Notes: a model not told the origin generated them from the sequence alone. Shown: positions 8,223 to 15,817, numbered from the stretch's first letter. The stretch is 41,951 bases of DNA from Hyphomicrobiales bacterium (GCA_900473415.1 UCLR01000021.1:1-41951); one strand, 5' to 3'. Numbers and translations are program-made.

Positions 8223-8711
8223 ATGTCGACCGAGAACCATAGCGCCAAAGACAGTGTTCTGGCTGACGAGAGCTTCATGTCGGCGGACGAGCTGCGCTCC
8301 TACATGACCGACCTGCAGATGGCCAAGGCCTCCAAGATGCTGGAGGCGATGGACAAGGCCGAGGAGGCGAGGAAGAAGCTCGTCTCCTCCCTGCAGCAGG
8401 AAATCGAGGTCACACCCGAGAAGATCGCCGAGATCACGCAGAGCCTTGCGGTGAAGACGCGGGCTGCGGCCGAGCGCGGTGAGCGGGAGCTCCTCGTGAT
8501 GCGCTTCCCGAGTGCGCTCTGCACGGACAAGGGGCGGGCGATCAACAATGCGGAGCCGGACTGGCCTGAGACCCTGACCGGCCGGCCGCGGCAAGCCTTC
8601 AAATTCTGGCAGGAGCATCTGCGGCCAGCCAAATACAAGCTGCGCGCGATGATCATCGACTGGCCGGGCGGCCTGCCCGGCGATGTCGCGTTCTTTCTGA
8701 GCTGGTCCTAG
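8223..8711 (+). CDS. Conserved hypothetical protein paired with PPK2
   Basis: 162 residues, no signal peptide. The N-terminal half is acidic and helical with coiled-coil character (SYMTDLQMAKASKMLEAMDKAEEARKKL). The C-terminal half is aromatic-rich (GRPRQAFKFWQEHLRPAKYKLRAMIIDWPGG). It stops 21 bases before the PPK2 start, so the two are very likely cotranscribed. I recognise no domain. The pairing suggests a partner or regulator of the polyphosphate kinase; this is inference. Confidence 0.65.
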   Translation: MSTENHSAKDSVLADESFMSADELRSYMTDLQMAKASKMLEAMDKAEEARKKLVSSLQQEIEVTPEKIAEITQSLAVKTRAAAERGERELLVMRFPSALCTDKGRAINNAEPDWPETLTGRPRQAFKFWQEHLRPAKYKLRAMIIDWPGGLPGDVAFFLSWS

Positions 8712-8732
8712 CAGTCCGAGGAGGATCCGGCC

Positions 8733-9524
8733 GTGGACAAGCACGTCGCCAAGCCGCTGGAGCGCAAGCCCTATGAGCGCAAGCTCCGGGACCTGCATGC
8801 CGAGCTGGTGAAGCTCCAGGAATGGGTGAAGCACGCGGGCGGCAAGGTCTGCATCGTCTTCGAGGGGCGCGACGGAGCCGGAAAGGGCGGCGTCATCAAG
8901 GCGCTCACGGAGCGCGTCAGCCCTCGTGTCTTCCGGGTGGTGGCATTGCCGCCGCCGACGGAGCGCGAGAAATCGCAGATGTATATGCAGCGCTATCTGC
9001 CCTATCTCCCGGCGGCCGGCGAGATCGTGATCTTCGATCGCAGCTGGTATAATCGCGCTGGCGTCGAGCGGGTCATGGGCTTCTGCACCGAGGAGCAGGC
9101 CAAGGGGTTCCTGCAGGTCGTGCCCGCTGTCGAGCGGGCCATCGCCGAATCCGGCACGATTCTGCTCAAGTACTGGCTCGAGGTCGGCCAGAAGGAGCAG
9201 ACCCGGCGCATGGAGGAGCGGATCAATGATCAGCGGAAGATCTGGAAGCTATCGCCGATGGATCTGAAATCCTACTCACGCTGGTATGATTACTCGCGGG
9301 CGCGCGACGATATGTTCCGGGCGACCGACACCAGCTGGGCGCCGTGGTACGCGGTCCACTCCGACGACAAGCGCCAGGCGCGCCTCGACGTCATCACGCA
9401 CATCCTGTCTTCCATCCCCTATGAGGCTCCGGCCCGGGAGAAGATCAAACTGCCAAAGCGGCAGAAATCGGATGGCTACGAAGAGACGAATTTCGCACGG
9501 AACTGGATCTCAGGCGCCCGATAG
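8733..9524 (+). CDS. ppk2: Polyphosphate kinase 2 (PPK2 family)
   Basis: 263 residues, the usual size of a one-domain PPK2. These enzymes transfer phosphate between polyphosphate and nucleoside di- or triphosphates in the cytoplasm. The Walker A loop is GRDGAGKGG (residues 45-53); the Walker B/lid region is VIFDRSWYNRAGVERVMGF (Asp102, Arg103). The KYWLEVGQKEQTRRMEERI segment, the KLSPMDLKSYSRWYDYSRARDDM helix and the APWYAV stretch also fit. The start is a GTG at 8733 preceded by GGAGGA. Single-domain members include polyphosphate-dependent GDP and ADP kinases; substrate preference cannot be read here. Confidence 0.93.
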   Translation: MDKHVAKPLERKPYERKLRDLHAELVKLQEWVKHAGGKVCIVFEGRDGAGKGGVIKALTERVSPRVFRVVALPPPTEREKSQMYMQRYLPYLPAAGEIVIFDRSWYNRAGVERVMGFCTEEQAKGFLQVVPAVERAIAESGTILLKYWLEVGQKEQTRRMEERINDQRKIWKLSPMDLKSYSRWYDYSRARDDMFRATDTSWAPWYAVHSDDKRQARLDVITHILSSIPYEAPAREKIKLPKRQKSDGYEETNFARNWISGAR

Positions 9525-9558
9525 GATTTGGGCAGGATGAGGCCTTTCGTTACGTTAG

Positions 9559-9637
9559 CCGATACGAATAACGGATTGATTTTCTCGGATCTTCCTGAAT
9601 TCTGGTATTCTCGGATAGTAGGCGGCTGTCGTATCGG
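9559..9637. repeat. 9-base inverted repeat enclosing a 9-base direct repeat
   Basis: CCGATACGA (9559-9567) and TCGTATCGG (9629-9637) are perfect inverted copies. Between them TTCTCGGAT occurs twice (9582-9590 and 9608-9616), 26 bases apart. The right arm abuts the GGGGAGG ribosome site of the gene at 9649. This could be a regulator array or a leader structure; it lies in the 124-base gap after ppk2. Confidence 0.4.
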
Positions 9638-9648
9638 GGAGGACGAGC

Positions 9649-10107
9649 ATGGCTACTGAAATACACCCGGCGGCACCGCACCATTTGCCGGCTTTCATCG
9701 TGGCACCTGGTGGGACCGACTATCTCATGGTGGTCATGGCCGTGCTGCTGGTCGGGGCAGTGCTCGGGGTCGGGCTCCTGTTCCTGCGGCTGCATACCTT
9801 GCCGGAGCGGCTGGCGCACAAATCTCAGAAGCTGCAATTCGAGATCGTGGCTGTGCTCGGCCTGCTCGCGCTGTTCACCCACATCCATGCGTTCTGGGTC
9901 GCCGGCCTGCTGCTTGCGCTGATCGATCTGCCCGATTTCTCCGGCCTCTTCGGCAGGATGGCGCATGCCCTCGAGCGGCTCGCCGGCATGAAGCCACGAG
10001 CCGAGCCGGAAAAGCCACTGGCGCCGAGCGAGCACGGCCACGATGCTCCAAAGCACTCACCGGTCGCACCGCACGAGGGCAAGCCCGAGGAGCTCACCCA
10101 TGCTTGA
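9649..10107 (+). CDS. Small two-span inner-membrane protein with His-rich tail
   Basis: 152 residues with two hydrophobic spans (about 24-48, LMVVMAVLLVGAVLGVGLLFL, and about 65-92, IVAVLGLLALFTHIHAFWVAGLLLAL). A cytoplasmic or periplasmic tail follows, with many His, Pro and Lys residues (SEHGHDAPKHSPVAPHEG). Its stop overlaps the start of the HlyD-type gene by 8 bases, so translation is coupled and the two proteins probably work together in one envelope complex. GGGGAGG lies before the ATG. The family is not characterised to my knowledge. Confidence 0.75.
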   Translation: MATEIHPAAPHHLPAFIVAPGGTDYLMVVMAVLLVGAVLGVGLLFLRLHTLPERLAHKSQKLQFEIVAVLGLLALFTHIHAFWVAGLLLALIDLPDFSGLFGRMAHALERLAGMKPRAEPEKPLAPSEHGHDAPKHSPVAPHEGKPEELTHA

Positions 10108-11335
10108 GCTTCTGTTCTGCTCGCTGCTGACGATCGTTCCCGACTATCTGTACCGGAGGTACGGGCAAGGAAAGCGGCTCGGCAAGGAGATCACCTTCTA
10201 CTCGGTGTGGTTCGAACTGCGTTGGGGCATCACGGCCTGCCTGATGCTCACCGTCGGTCTGATCACCGTGATCTTCTACAATCACCCGTCGACGACGAAC
10301 GCGACGCTGTTCTTCCGGACCGTGCCGATCGTTCCCGAGGTCAACGGGCGCGTGGCGCAGGTCCATCTCGGCGTTAGTGGCGTCGTGGCGAAGGGCGACC
10401 CGATCTTCCGGCTCGACGACAGCAGGCAGCAGGCCGCCGTCGAGACGGCCCGCCGCAAGATCGCCGAGGTGGAGGCCGGCATTGTGGTCGCTCGCGCCGA
10501 GATCCTCGGTGACGAGAGCAAGATCCAGGAGGCCAAGAGCGCCCAGCAGCAGGCTGTGGACGAACTCGAAACCAAGCGCGAGCTCAGGCGCCGCAACGAC
10601 GATATCGTCGCCCGGCGCGAGATCGAACGGCTGGAGGTCATGGTGGCCGGGCGGGAGGCCGCCGTGGCGGCCGCCGTGGCGAGCAAGGAGACGACGCAGG
10701 TGCGCATCTCGACCTTGCTGCCGGCGGAAAAGGCCAGCGCGGAGGCCGCGTTGGCCCAGGCGCAAGCGGATTTGGACAGGACGGTGATCCGCGCGGGCGT
10801 CGACGGACGCGTCGAGCAGTTCACCTTGCGCGTCGGCGACGTCGTCAATCCGCTGTTGCGGCCGGCTGGCGTGCTGATCCCCCGGGAGGCAGGCCGCTCG
10901 GTGCTGCAGGCCGGCTTCTCGCAGATCGAGGCGCAGGTCATGAAGCCCGGCATGGTGGCCGAAGTGACCTGCATGTCGAAACCGTGGGTCGTCATCCCGA
11001 TGGTGGTGACCAACGTGCAGGATTTCATTGCCGCCGGGCAGTTCCGCGGCGGCGAGCAACTGCTCGACGCCCAATTGGTGGTGAGACCGGGCACGCTGCT
11101 CGCCTTCCTCGAACCGCTTTATCCTGGCGGGCTCGACGGCGTGACGCCGGGCAGCAGCTGTATCGCCAATGCCTATACCAGCAACCACGAGCTGATCGCT
11201 TCCGGTAAGCTCAGCACCACCCGTTCGGTCATGCTGCATGCGGTCGACGCGGTGGGGCTGGTGCATGCCCTGCTGCTGCGCATCCAGGCGTTGATCCTGC
11301 CGATCCAGATGCTGGTGTTCAGCGGCGGTCATTGA
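10100..11335 (+). CDS. HlyD/EmrA-type membrane fusion protein
   Basis: 411 residues from ATG 10100 (GAGGAG 8 bases upstream). Two N-terminal hydrophobic stretches (residues 1-15 and about 45-62) anchor it in the inner membrane. A biotinyl-lipoyl-like half (VPIVPEVNGRVAQVHLGVSGVV, GDPIFRLDD) follows, then a long coiled-coil hairpin (about residues 105-230), the second half (RTVIRAGVDGRVEQFTLRVGD) and a beta domain. The C-terminus has an extra hydrophobic stretch (LHAVDAVGLVHALLLRIQAL), unlike classical HlyD. It forms an operon with the small membrane protein. No transporter ATPase, MFS or outer-membrane channel gene is adjacent, so its partner is not known. Confidence 0.82.
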   Translation: MLELLFCSLLTIVPDYLYRRYGQGKRLGKEITFYSVWFELRWGITACLMLTVGLITVIFYNHPSTTNATLFFRTVPIVPEVNGRVAQVHLGVSGVVAKGDPIFRLDDSRQQAAVETARRKIAEVEAGIVVARAEILGDESKIQEAKSAQQQAVDELETKRELRRRNDDIVARREIERLEVMVAGREAAVAAAVASKETTQVRISTLLPAEKASAEAALAQAQADLDRTVIRAGVDGRVEQFTLRVGDVVNPLLRPAGVLIPREAGRSVLQAGFSQIEAQVMKPGMVAEVTCMSKPWVVIPMVVTNVQDFIAAGQFRGGEQLLDAQLVVRPGTLLAFLEPLYPGGLDGVTPGSSCIANAYTSNHELIASGKLSTTRSVMLHAVDAVGLVHALLLRIQALILPIQMLVFSGGH

Positions 11336-11385
11336 GGCTGGAACAACGTTCACGCTTTGCCGGGCCTGTGCAACGGGGCTGGCGG

Positions 11386-11733
11386 TCAGAGGAGGCGGGA
11401 GAGCGTTCCGGCTCCCGCCAGCAGGATGACGACGACCCGGGACGGGGCCTTCCAGACGGTGAGAAGCAGGAAGCCGGCGAGCGCGAGCACGAAGTCGCGC
11501 GGCGAGACCATCGCGCTGGTCCAGACCGGGTCATAGAGCGCAGCGCCGAGAATGCCGACGACGGCGGCGTTGGCACCCCGCATCGCAGCTTGGGCCATGG
11601 GGCGCGAGCGGAGCGTATCCCAGAACGGCAGCGTGCCGTAGACCAGCAGGATACCCGGCAGGAACACCCCGACGAGCGCGATCAGGGAACCAGTCGCCCC
11701 GCTGGGCGCCGGGCCCATCACCTCAAAGACCAT
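11386..11733 (-). pseudogene. chrA: Remnant of chromate transporter ChrA (C-terminal part only)
   Basis: About 115 residues match the end of the second half of ChrA: VMGPAPSGATGSLIALVGVFLPG, LPFWDTLRSRPMAQAAMRGANAAVVGILGAALYDPVWTSA, and SPRDFVLALAGFLLLTVWK. Full ChrA proteins are about 400 residues and begin with a motif-rich N-terminal half that is absent here. Upstream in the same frame the sequence ceases to look like ChrA after about Ala-Glu-Met-Val-Phe and meets a stop at 11803-11805. I read this as a decayed, 5'-truncated gene. A short expressed membrane protein is possible but less likely. Confidence 0.7.
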
Positions 11734-11957
11734 CTCCGCGACGATATGACGAAGATCAGCGAGACCTTCGCAAAGGCGCTGTGCGGACGGGCCGGGGCGC
11801 TGTTAGGGTCGGTGGAGGGCGACGGCAGGAAGGCGGGGGCATTGTCCCGAAAGACAATAGGCATCCGGCTTGCTAGCGTACGCTATAGGCGGTCTCGGCC
11901 CGGGAACTGCGACGCCGGCGATTCTCGCACTATGGAAGTGCCACCCAGGAGATGCAC

Positions 11958-12122
11958 GTGATCCGGAAATGCGTTCTTGCCTCGCTTCTCGTCATCGCCG
12001 CTGCAGGATGTGTGTCGCCGGACACGAGCACGCGCAGTTCGGATGGGCCCAGATACACGCAGCCGGGCGTTGGAAGCGGTCCTCGGCAGACAGACCTTTT
12101 CGGGAACAGCTTGAGACCCTGA
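11958..12122 (+). CDS. Very small lipoprotein (54 residues)
   Basis: A short frame with a clear lipoprotein signal: basic start (IRKCVLASLLVIAAAGC), lipobox AAGC, then a Ser/Pro/Gly-rich mature peptide of about 37 residues ending in LFGNSLRP. GTG at 11958 is seven bases after AGGAG; the ATG at 11952 is the alternative but sits directly on that site. The stop is TGA at 12120-12122. Similar entericidin-like or short alphaproteobacterial lipoproteins are common and poorly studied. It is convergent with the GntR regulator. Confidence 0.6.
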   Translation: MIRKCVLASLLVIAAAGCVSPDTSTRSSDGPRYTQPGVGSGPRQTDLFGNSLRP

Positions 12123-12170
12123 ACAGGGATCGGCGGCGGATTCGGCTTTCGACAGGAGCGAGCCCTGACG

Positions 12171-12857
12171 TCAGAGCCCTTTGCTGAGAACGGCGTCGAT
12201 GCAAGCGTTGACGTGGCGCCGCAGGATCGCGAGGGCTTTGTCGACCTGCCGGGCGAGGGCCGCCTCCAGTAGTTCCCGATGTTCCTGCGCGGCGACCCCG
12301 CCGCGAAACACCCCGAACACCATCTGGTAGCGCAGGTATCGGTCGTAGATGCCTGCATGCAGGTCGAGCAGCGCCCGCGACCCGCAAGCGGAAACCAGGG
12401 CGTTGTGAAACTCGAAATCGTAGCGCTTCCACTGTTCGAGCGGAGCGTCCTGGCCTGAGACCAGGCGCTGCTCGACATGGGCGAGCTTGTGGTGCGCCGC
12501 GACGAAACGGGCCTCCCACTCAACGTCTCCTGTCGCGAAGGACGATCTCAGTGCGCTCGATTCGAGCAGCAGCCGGAGCTCGGCGATCTCGCGCAGGTCA
12601 TCGGCCGAGCACTCCGAAACCTGAAAGCCGCGCTGACCCTCGGCCGTCACGAGCTTCTCGGCCGCAAGCCTGCTCAAGATCTCGCGCAGCGTGGGGATGC
12701 TGACGCCATAGGCCGGCTTCATCCGATCGAGAATGAGCCGCTGCCCCGGCTTGAGGCGGCCGAAGACGATGTCCGTCCGGATCCGCCTATAGGCATGCTC
12801 GCCGCTGGAGGCGAAAGCAGCCTCGTCCTCGACCACCTCGGTTGGAACGCCGCTCAT
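12171..12857 (-). CDS. GntR-family transcriptional regulator, FCD type
   Basis: 228 residues. A winged helix occupies residues 20-80 (AYRRIRTDIVFGRLKPGQRL, IPTLREILSRLAAEKLVTAEGQRGFQV) and an all-helical FCD ligand domain residues 88-220 (DLREIAELRLLLESSALR, YDFEFHNALVSACGS, LRRHVNACID). The FCD metal/ligand residues are plausible at Asp147 and the His of EFHNAL, with later histidines in QEHRELL and RRHVN. It is divergent from the dehydroquinase-like gene, with two palindromes between them, so it probably controls that gene and itself in response to an organic acid. Confidence 0.9.
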   Translation of the reverse strand: MSGVPTEVVEDEAAFASSGEHAYRRIRTDIVFGRLKPGQRLILDRMKPAYGVSIPTLREILSRLAAEKLVTAEGQRGFQVSECSADDLREIAELRLLLESSALRSSFATGDVEWEARFVAAHHKLAHVEQRLVSGQDAPLEQWKRYDFEFHNALVSACGSRALLDLHAGIYDRYLRYQMVFGVFRGGVAAQEHRELLEAALARQVDKALAILRRHVNACIDAVLSKGL

Positions 12858-12909
12858 CGCGATTCCCCGAACTTTCTCCGACGAGCATGTCGGTTCATTC
12901 TGACTGTCG

Positions 12910-12954
12910 TTGAGTTGAATATCATATGATTCATAAAATGACAGTTGATATCAA
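12910..12954 (+). promoter_or_regulatory. Putative promoter with two palindromic operators before the AroQ-like gene
   Basis: ATCATATGAT (12921-12930) and TTGATATCAA (12945-12954) are perfect 10-base palindromes 24 bases apart, in the 242-base gap between the divergent GntR and AroQ-like genes. TTGAGT (12910-12915) and CATAAA (12932-12937) have 16-base spacing and would place the first palindrome inside the promoter, as expected for GntR/FCD repression. The AT-rich patch stands out from its GC-rich surroundings. Confidence 0.5.
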
Positions 12955-13099
12955 GGCGGCTTCATGCAGGATGAGCTGGAACGAACCGGCCGAGAGAGCC
13001 GGCGCCGGGAGGAGAGAGGATGCGAAACCGTCAAGTTCGAGCGCGGTGGCTCCAGCGCGTCGCCGGACGCCGAGGCTGGGTCGGCGGGGGAGTTCGGCC

Positions 13100-13543
13100 A
13101 TGAGCAACACAGTGCTCGTGCTGAACGGACCGAACCTCAATCTGCTCGGCCAGCGAGAGCCGGCGATCTACGGAACGACGACGCTGGCCCAGATCCGCGA
13201 TCGAAGCATCGCCAAGGGGGAAGTGCTCGGCTTCCAGGTCGACTTCCGGCAATCGAATTTCGAGGGCGAGCTGATCAACTGGCTTCATGACGCGCGCGAC
13301 GCCGCCTGCGGCGTCATTTTCAACCCGGCCGGCTACAGCTTCACGTCGGTGGCCCTGCTGGACGCGCTGAAGCTCTTCGACGGGCCGAAGATCGAGCTGC
13401 ACATCTCCAATATCCATGCACGGGAGAGCATCTATCAGCATTCCCTGATGTCCCGGGCGGTCACGGGCGTGCTCTGCGGCTTCGGCGCAGCGGGGTATGA
13501 ACTGGCGCTCGAAGCCATGTCCGGCCTCGTGAAGCGGGGTTGA
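13100..13543 (+). CDS. aroQ: Type II 3-dehydroquinate dehydratase-like protein, variant active site
   Basis: 147 residues, the family's usual size. Start at ATG 13100 (GGGGGAG 7 bases before). Type II dehydroquinases convert 3-dehydroquinate to 3-dehydroshikimate. Kept residues, which happen to share Mycobacterium numbering: Asn12 (NGPNLNLLG), Arg19, Tyr24, Asn75, Asp88, Glu99, His101, Ser103 and Arg108. Changed residues: the usual THTS motif reads SFTS, so His81 is Phe; and the Arg of the REEFR-like motif is Tyr112 (RESIY). Both normally contact the substrate hydroxyls. The gene is next to a full catabolic cluster, so a catabolic rather than biosynthetic role is likely. It may use a modified substrate or be a slower enzyme; the symbol reflects family only. 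Confidence 0.85.
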   Translation: MSNTVLVLNGPNLNLLGQREPAIYGTTTLAQIRDRSIAKGEVLGFQVDFRQSNFEGELINWLHDARDAACGVIFNPAGYSFTSVALLDALKLFDGPKIELHISNIHARESIYQHSLMSRAVTGVLCGFGAAGYELALEAMSGLVKRG

Positions 13544-13569
13544 TCGTGCTGTTGTGCGCCGCGAAGCTT

Positions 13570-14235
13570 TCAGGCCTTGAGCAGGCGCAGCACCGCCTCC
13601 ACGGCGAGCGTGCGGCGGCGGGAGAGCAGCGGCTCGGCGCCCATGTCCTGCCCGAAGACCTGGCGGATGCTCGCGCGGTTCGAGACGTTGTAGAAGCTCA
13701 GAGCGCTGATGGTGAGATGGACGTCGAGCGGCTCGATCCCGGGTCGGAACAGGCCCTCGGCGACACCGCGATCATAGATGTCGCGGATGGCGTCGAGCAC
13801 GGAGAGGTTAAGGTTCGCGATCTTGTCCGAGGTTTCGAGATGCCGCGCATGGTGGATGTTCTCGACCATGACGAGGCGGACGAAATCCGGGTTCCCGGCG
13901 TGGTAGTCGAAGGTGAAGGCGGTCAGCCGCGCCATGGCTTCCTCGGGGGCGAGGCTCGCCAGATCGAGGCCGCGCTCGACACTGCGGATGCGCTCGTACA
14001 TTTCCTCGAGGACGGCGCGGTAGAGGCCCTCCTTGTCTCCGAAATAGTAGTAGATCATCCGCTTGCTGGTGGCGGTGCGTGCCGCGATCTCGTCGACCCG
14101 CGCCCCGCTCAGGCCGTTCTCGACGAATTCCGCCCGCGCCGCGTCGATGATGTTACGACGGACTCCCTGCGGGTCCTGTGTCCATCCCGTCGATCTCCGG
14201 CTCGCCCGCGTGGGAGCGGTTCCTGTCCTGCCCAT
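13570..14235 (-). CDS. TetR-family transcriptional regulator
   Basis: 221 residues. The N-terminal helix-turn-helix (about residues 25-70) reads RRNIIDAARAEFVENGLSGARVDEIAARTATSKRMIYYYFGDKEGLYRAVLEEMY, a textbook TetR domain. The C-terminal half (residues 85-220) is a helical ligand domain (FTFDYHAGNPDFVRLVMVEN, LHVHLTISALSFYN-like region). It is convergent with the AroQ-like gene (26-base gap) and divergent from the importer operon, whose promoter region holds a candidate operator. It most likely represses the importer and catabolic operon until inducer is present. Confidence 0.92.
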   Translation of the reverse strand: MGRTGTAPTRASRRSTGWTQDPQGVRRNIIDAARAEFVENGLSGARVDEIAARTATSKRMIYYYFGDKEGLYRAVLEEMYERIRSVERGLDLASLAPEEAMARLTAFTFDYHAGNPDFVRLVMVENIHHARHLETSDKIANLNLSVLDAIRDIYDRGVAEGLFRPGIEPLDVHLTISALSFYNVSNRASIRQVFGQDMGAEPLLSRRRTLAVEAVLRLLKA

Positions 14236-14298
14236 GGAACGCCTGCGATTCCGATCTGCCGCCGGTCACGCCGGAATGAACGGGATCGTCCATTCCGC

Positions 14299-14326
14299 TT
14301 GACCAATTGAACTAGTCAGTACATTT
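14299..14326 (+). promoter_or_regulatory. Putative promoter/operator of the importer-catabolic operon
   Basis: The 205-base space between the TetR start and the first permease start contains a local AT-rich stretch with TTGACC (14299-14304), ACTAGT (14311-14316, a perfect hexamer palindrome inside TGAACTAGTCA) and TACATT (14320-14325). TTGACC with TACATT gives a 15-base spacing, shorter than ideal. The partial dyad would suit a TetR-type operator. Confidence 0.4.
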
Positions 14327-14440
14327 ATCACTTCAGGACGCCGACGCAAAGCGGCGGCGTTCATGTCAGCGCCCGAGAAAGGTGCGCCGAAAGGACCACG
14401 GATCGACCCGCCAGAAGGTCGGCCGTTCAGGGAGAGGCCA

Positions 14441-15109
14441 TTGAATTACCAGCTCGATTTCACGCCTGTGATCGAGGGGCTGCCGGCCTTGCTGTCGGCT
14501 TGCCTCGGCACCTTCACGCTCGCGCTAGGCGGCATGGCGCTTGCGATCGTCATCGGGATCGGCGGCGTGGTGCTGCGGGATTCGCATTTCGCGCCGGCCC
14601 GCTGGCTGGTGAAGAGCTTCGTCGAGCTGATCCGCAACACGCCGTTCCTGGTGCAGATCTACTTCATCTATTTCGCCCTCCCGCTGGCGGGCGTCAGGCT
14701 CGATCCGACGCCGACCGCGGTGATCGCGCTCGGGATCAATGGCGGCGCCTATGCCATCGAGATCATCCGCGGTGGCGTGCAGTCGATCAGCAAGGGCCAG
14801 ATCGAGGCGGGGCTGGCGCTCGGCCTGCACAAGGCTCAGGTTTTCCGGCTGATCGTGCTGAAGCCGGCGCTGCGGGCGATCTTTCCCTCGCTGACCAGCC
14901 AGTTTGTGCTGCTGACGCTGACGACCAGCATCTGCTCGGCGATCTCGGCCTATGAGCTGACCTCGGTGGCCCAGCGCATCGAATCCGACAGTTTCCGCAG
15001 CTTCGAGGTCTTCGGCACGATCACGCTGTTCTACCTCGTCATTTCTTGGGTGATGATGCGCTTCTTCGCGCTGATCTCGGCCCGCTACTTCAGCTATCCG
15101 GTGAAGTGA
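14441..15109 (+). CDS. Polar amino-acid-type ABC transporter permease 1
   Basis: 222 residues from a TTG at 14441, chosen because GGGAGAGG sits just upstream and the family normally begins at this Asn-Tyr position. An ATG at 14363 would add 26 hydrophilic residues. Inner-membrane permease of the HisM/HisQ family: about five spans, the FVELIRNTPFLVQIYFIYFALP segment, and the EAA loop GGVQSISKGQIEAGLALGLH with the following Pro-Ala-Leu-Arg helix. It is the first gene of a seven-gene unit, and its stop shares a base with the next start (TGATG). With its partners it should import a small anionic or zwitterionic compound; the neighbouring enzymes suggest a quinate- or shikimate-like acid. Confidence 0.9.
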   Translation: MNYQLDFTPVIEGLPALLSACLGTFTLALGGMALAIVIGIGGVVLRDSHFAPARWLVKSFVELIRNTPFLVQIYFIYFALPLAGVRLDPTPTAVIALGINGGAYAIEIIRGGVQSISKGQIEAGLALGLHKAQVFRLIVLKPALRAIFPSLTSQFVLLTLTTSICSAISAYELTSVAQRIESDSFRSFEVFGTITLFYLVISWVMMRFFALISARYFSYPVK

Positions 15110-15750
15110 TGGGGCAGGGCGAACTTCTCTTCCTTCTCGCCGGGCTGAAGTGGACGGTCGCGCTGTCCGCGATCGGCTTCATCGGTGGTGGCCTTGCTGG
15201 CCTGGGCGTGGCGCTGCTGCGCACCTCCGGCGTGCCGCTGCTGGAGCGGATCACTGCGAGCTACATCGCGCTCTTCCAGGGCACGCCGCTGCTGATGCAG
15301 CTCTTCGTGGTCTATTACGGGCTGGCGCTGCTGGGCTTGCGGCTCGATGCCTGGGTCGCGGTGGCGATCGGCTTCACGCTCCATGCCAGCGCCTATCTCG
15401 GCGAGATCTGGCGCGGCTCGATCGAGGCCGTCCCGCGCGGCCAGACGGAGGCCGCCAAGGCGCTCAGCCTGTCCTATGTCTCGCGGATGAAGGACGTGAT
15501 CCTGCCGCAGGCGATCCGCATCTCGCTGCCGGCGACGATCGGCTTCCTGGTCCAGCTGATCAAGGGCACTTCGCTGGCGGCGATCGTCGGCTTCACCGAG
15601 CTTACCCGGGCCGGGAACATCGTCTCGAACCAGATTTTCCAGCCGCTCACCGTCTTCGCGCTCGTGGGCGCACTCTACTTCCTGATGTGCTGGCCGCTGT
15701 CGATCTACGGCGCGCATCTGGAACGCCGCTTCGCCGTCTCGTCACGCTGA
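15109..15750 (+). CDS. Polar amino-acid-type ABC transporter permease 2
   Basis: 213 residues. It has the same HisMQ family features as its neighbour: an early LLFLLAGLKWTVALSAIGF span, YIALFQGTPLLMQLFVVYYGLALLG, the EAA loop GSIEAVPRGQTEAAKALSLSY and the FTELTRAGNIVSNQIFQPLTVF segment. It should form the heterodimeric channel with permease 1. Translation is coupled through the one-base overlap. A 67-base gap leads to the binding-protein gene. Confidence 0.93.
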   Translation: MGQGELLFLLAGLKWTVALSAIGFIGGGLAGLGVALLRTSGVPLLERITASYIALFQGTPLLMQLFVVYYGLALLGLRLDAWVAVAIGFTLHASAYLGEIWRGSIEAVPRGQTEAAKALSLSYVSRMKDVILPQAIRISLPATIGFLVQLIKGTSLAAIVGFTELTRAGNIVSNQIFQPLTVFALVGALYFLMCWPLSIYGAHLERRFAVSSR

Positions 15751-15817
15751 CGGCAAGGCCAGGACCACCGAAGGACCACGAGAAAACCGCCGAAAAGGCA
15801 AGCAAGGGAGAGAAACG

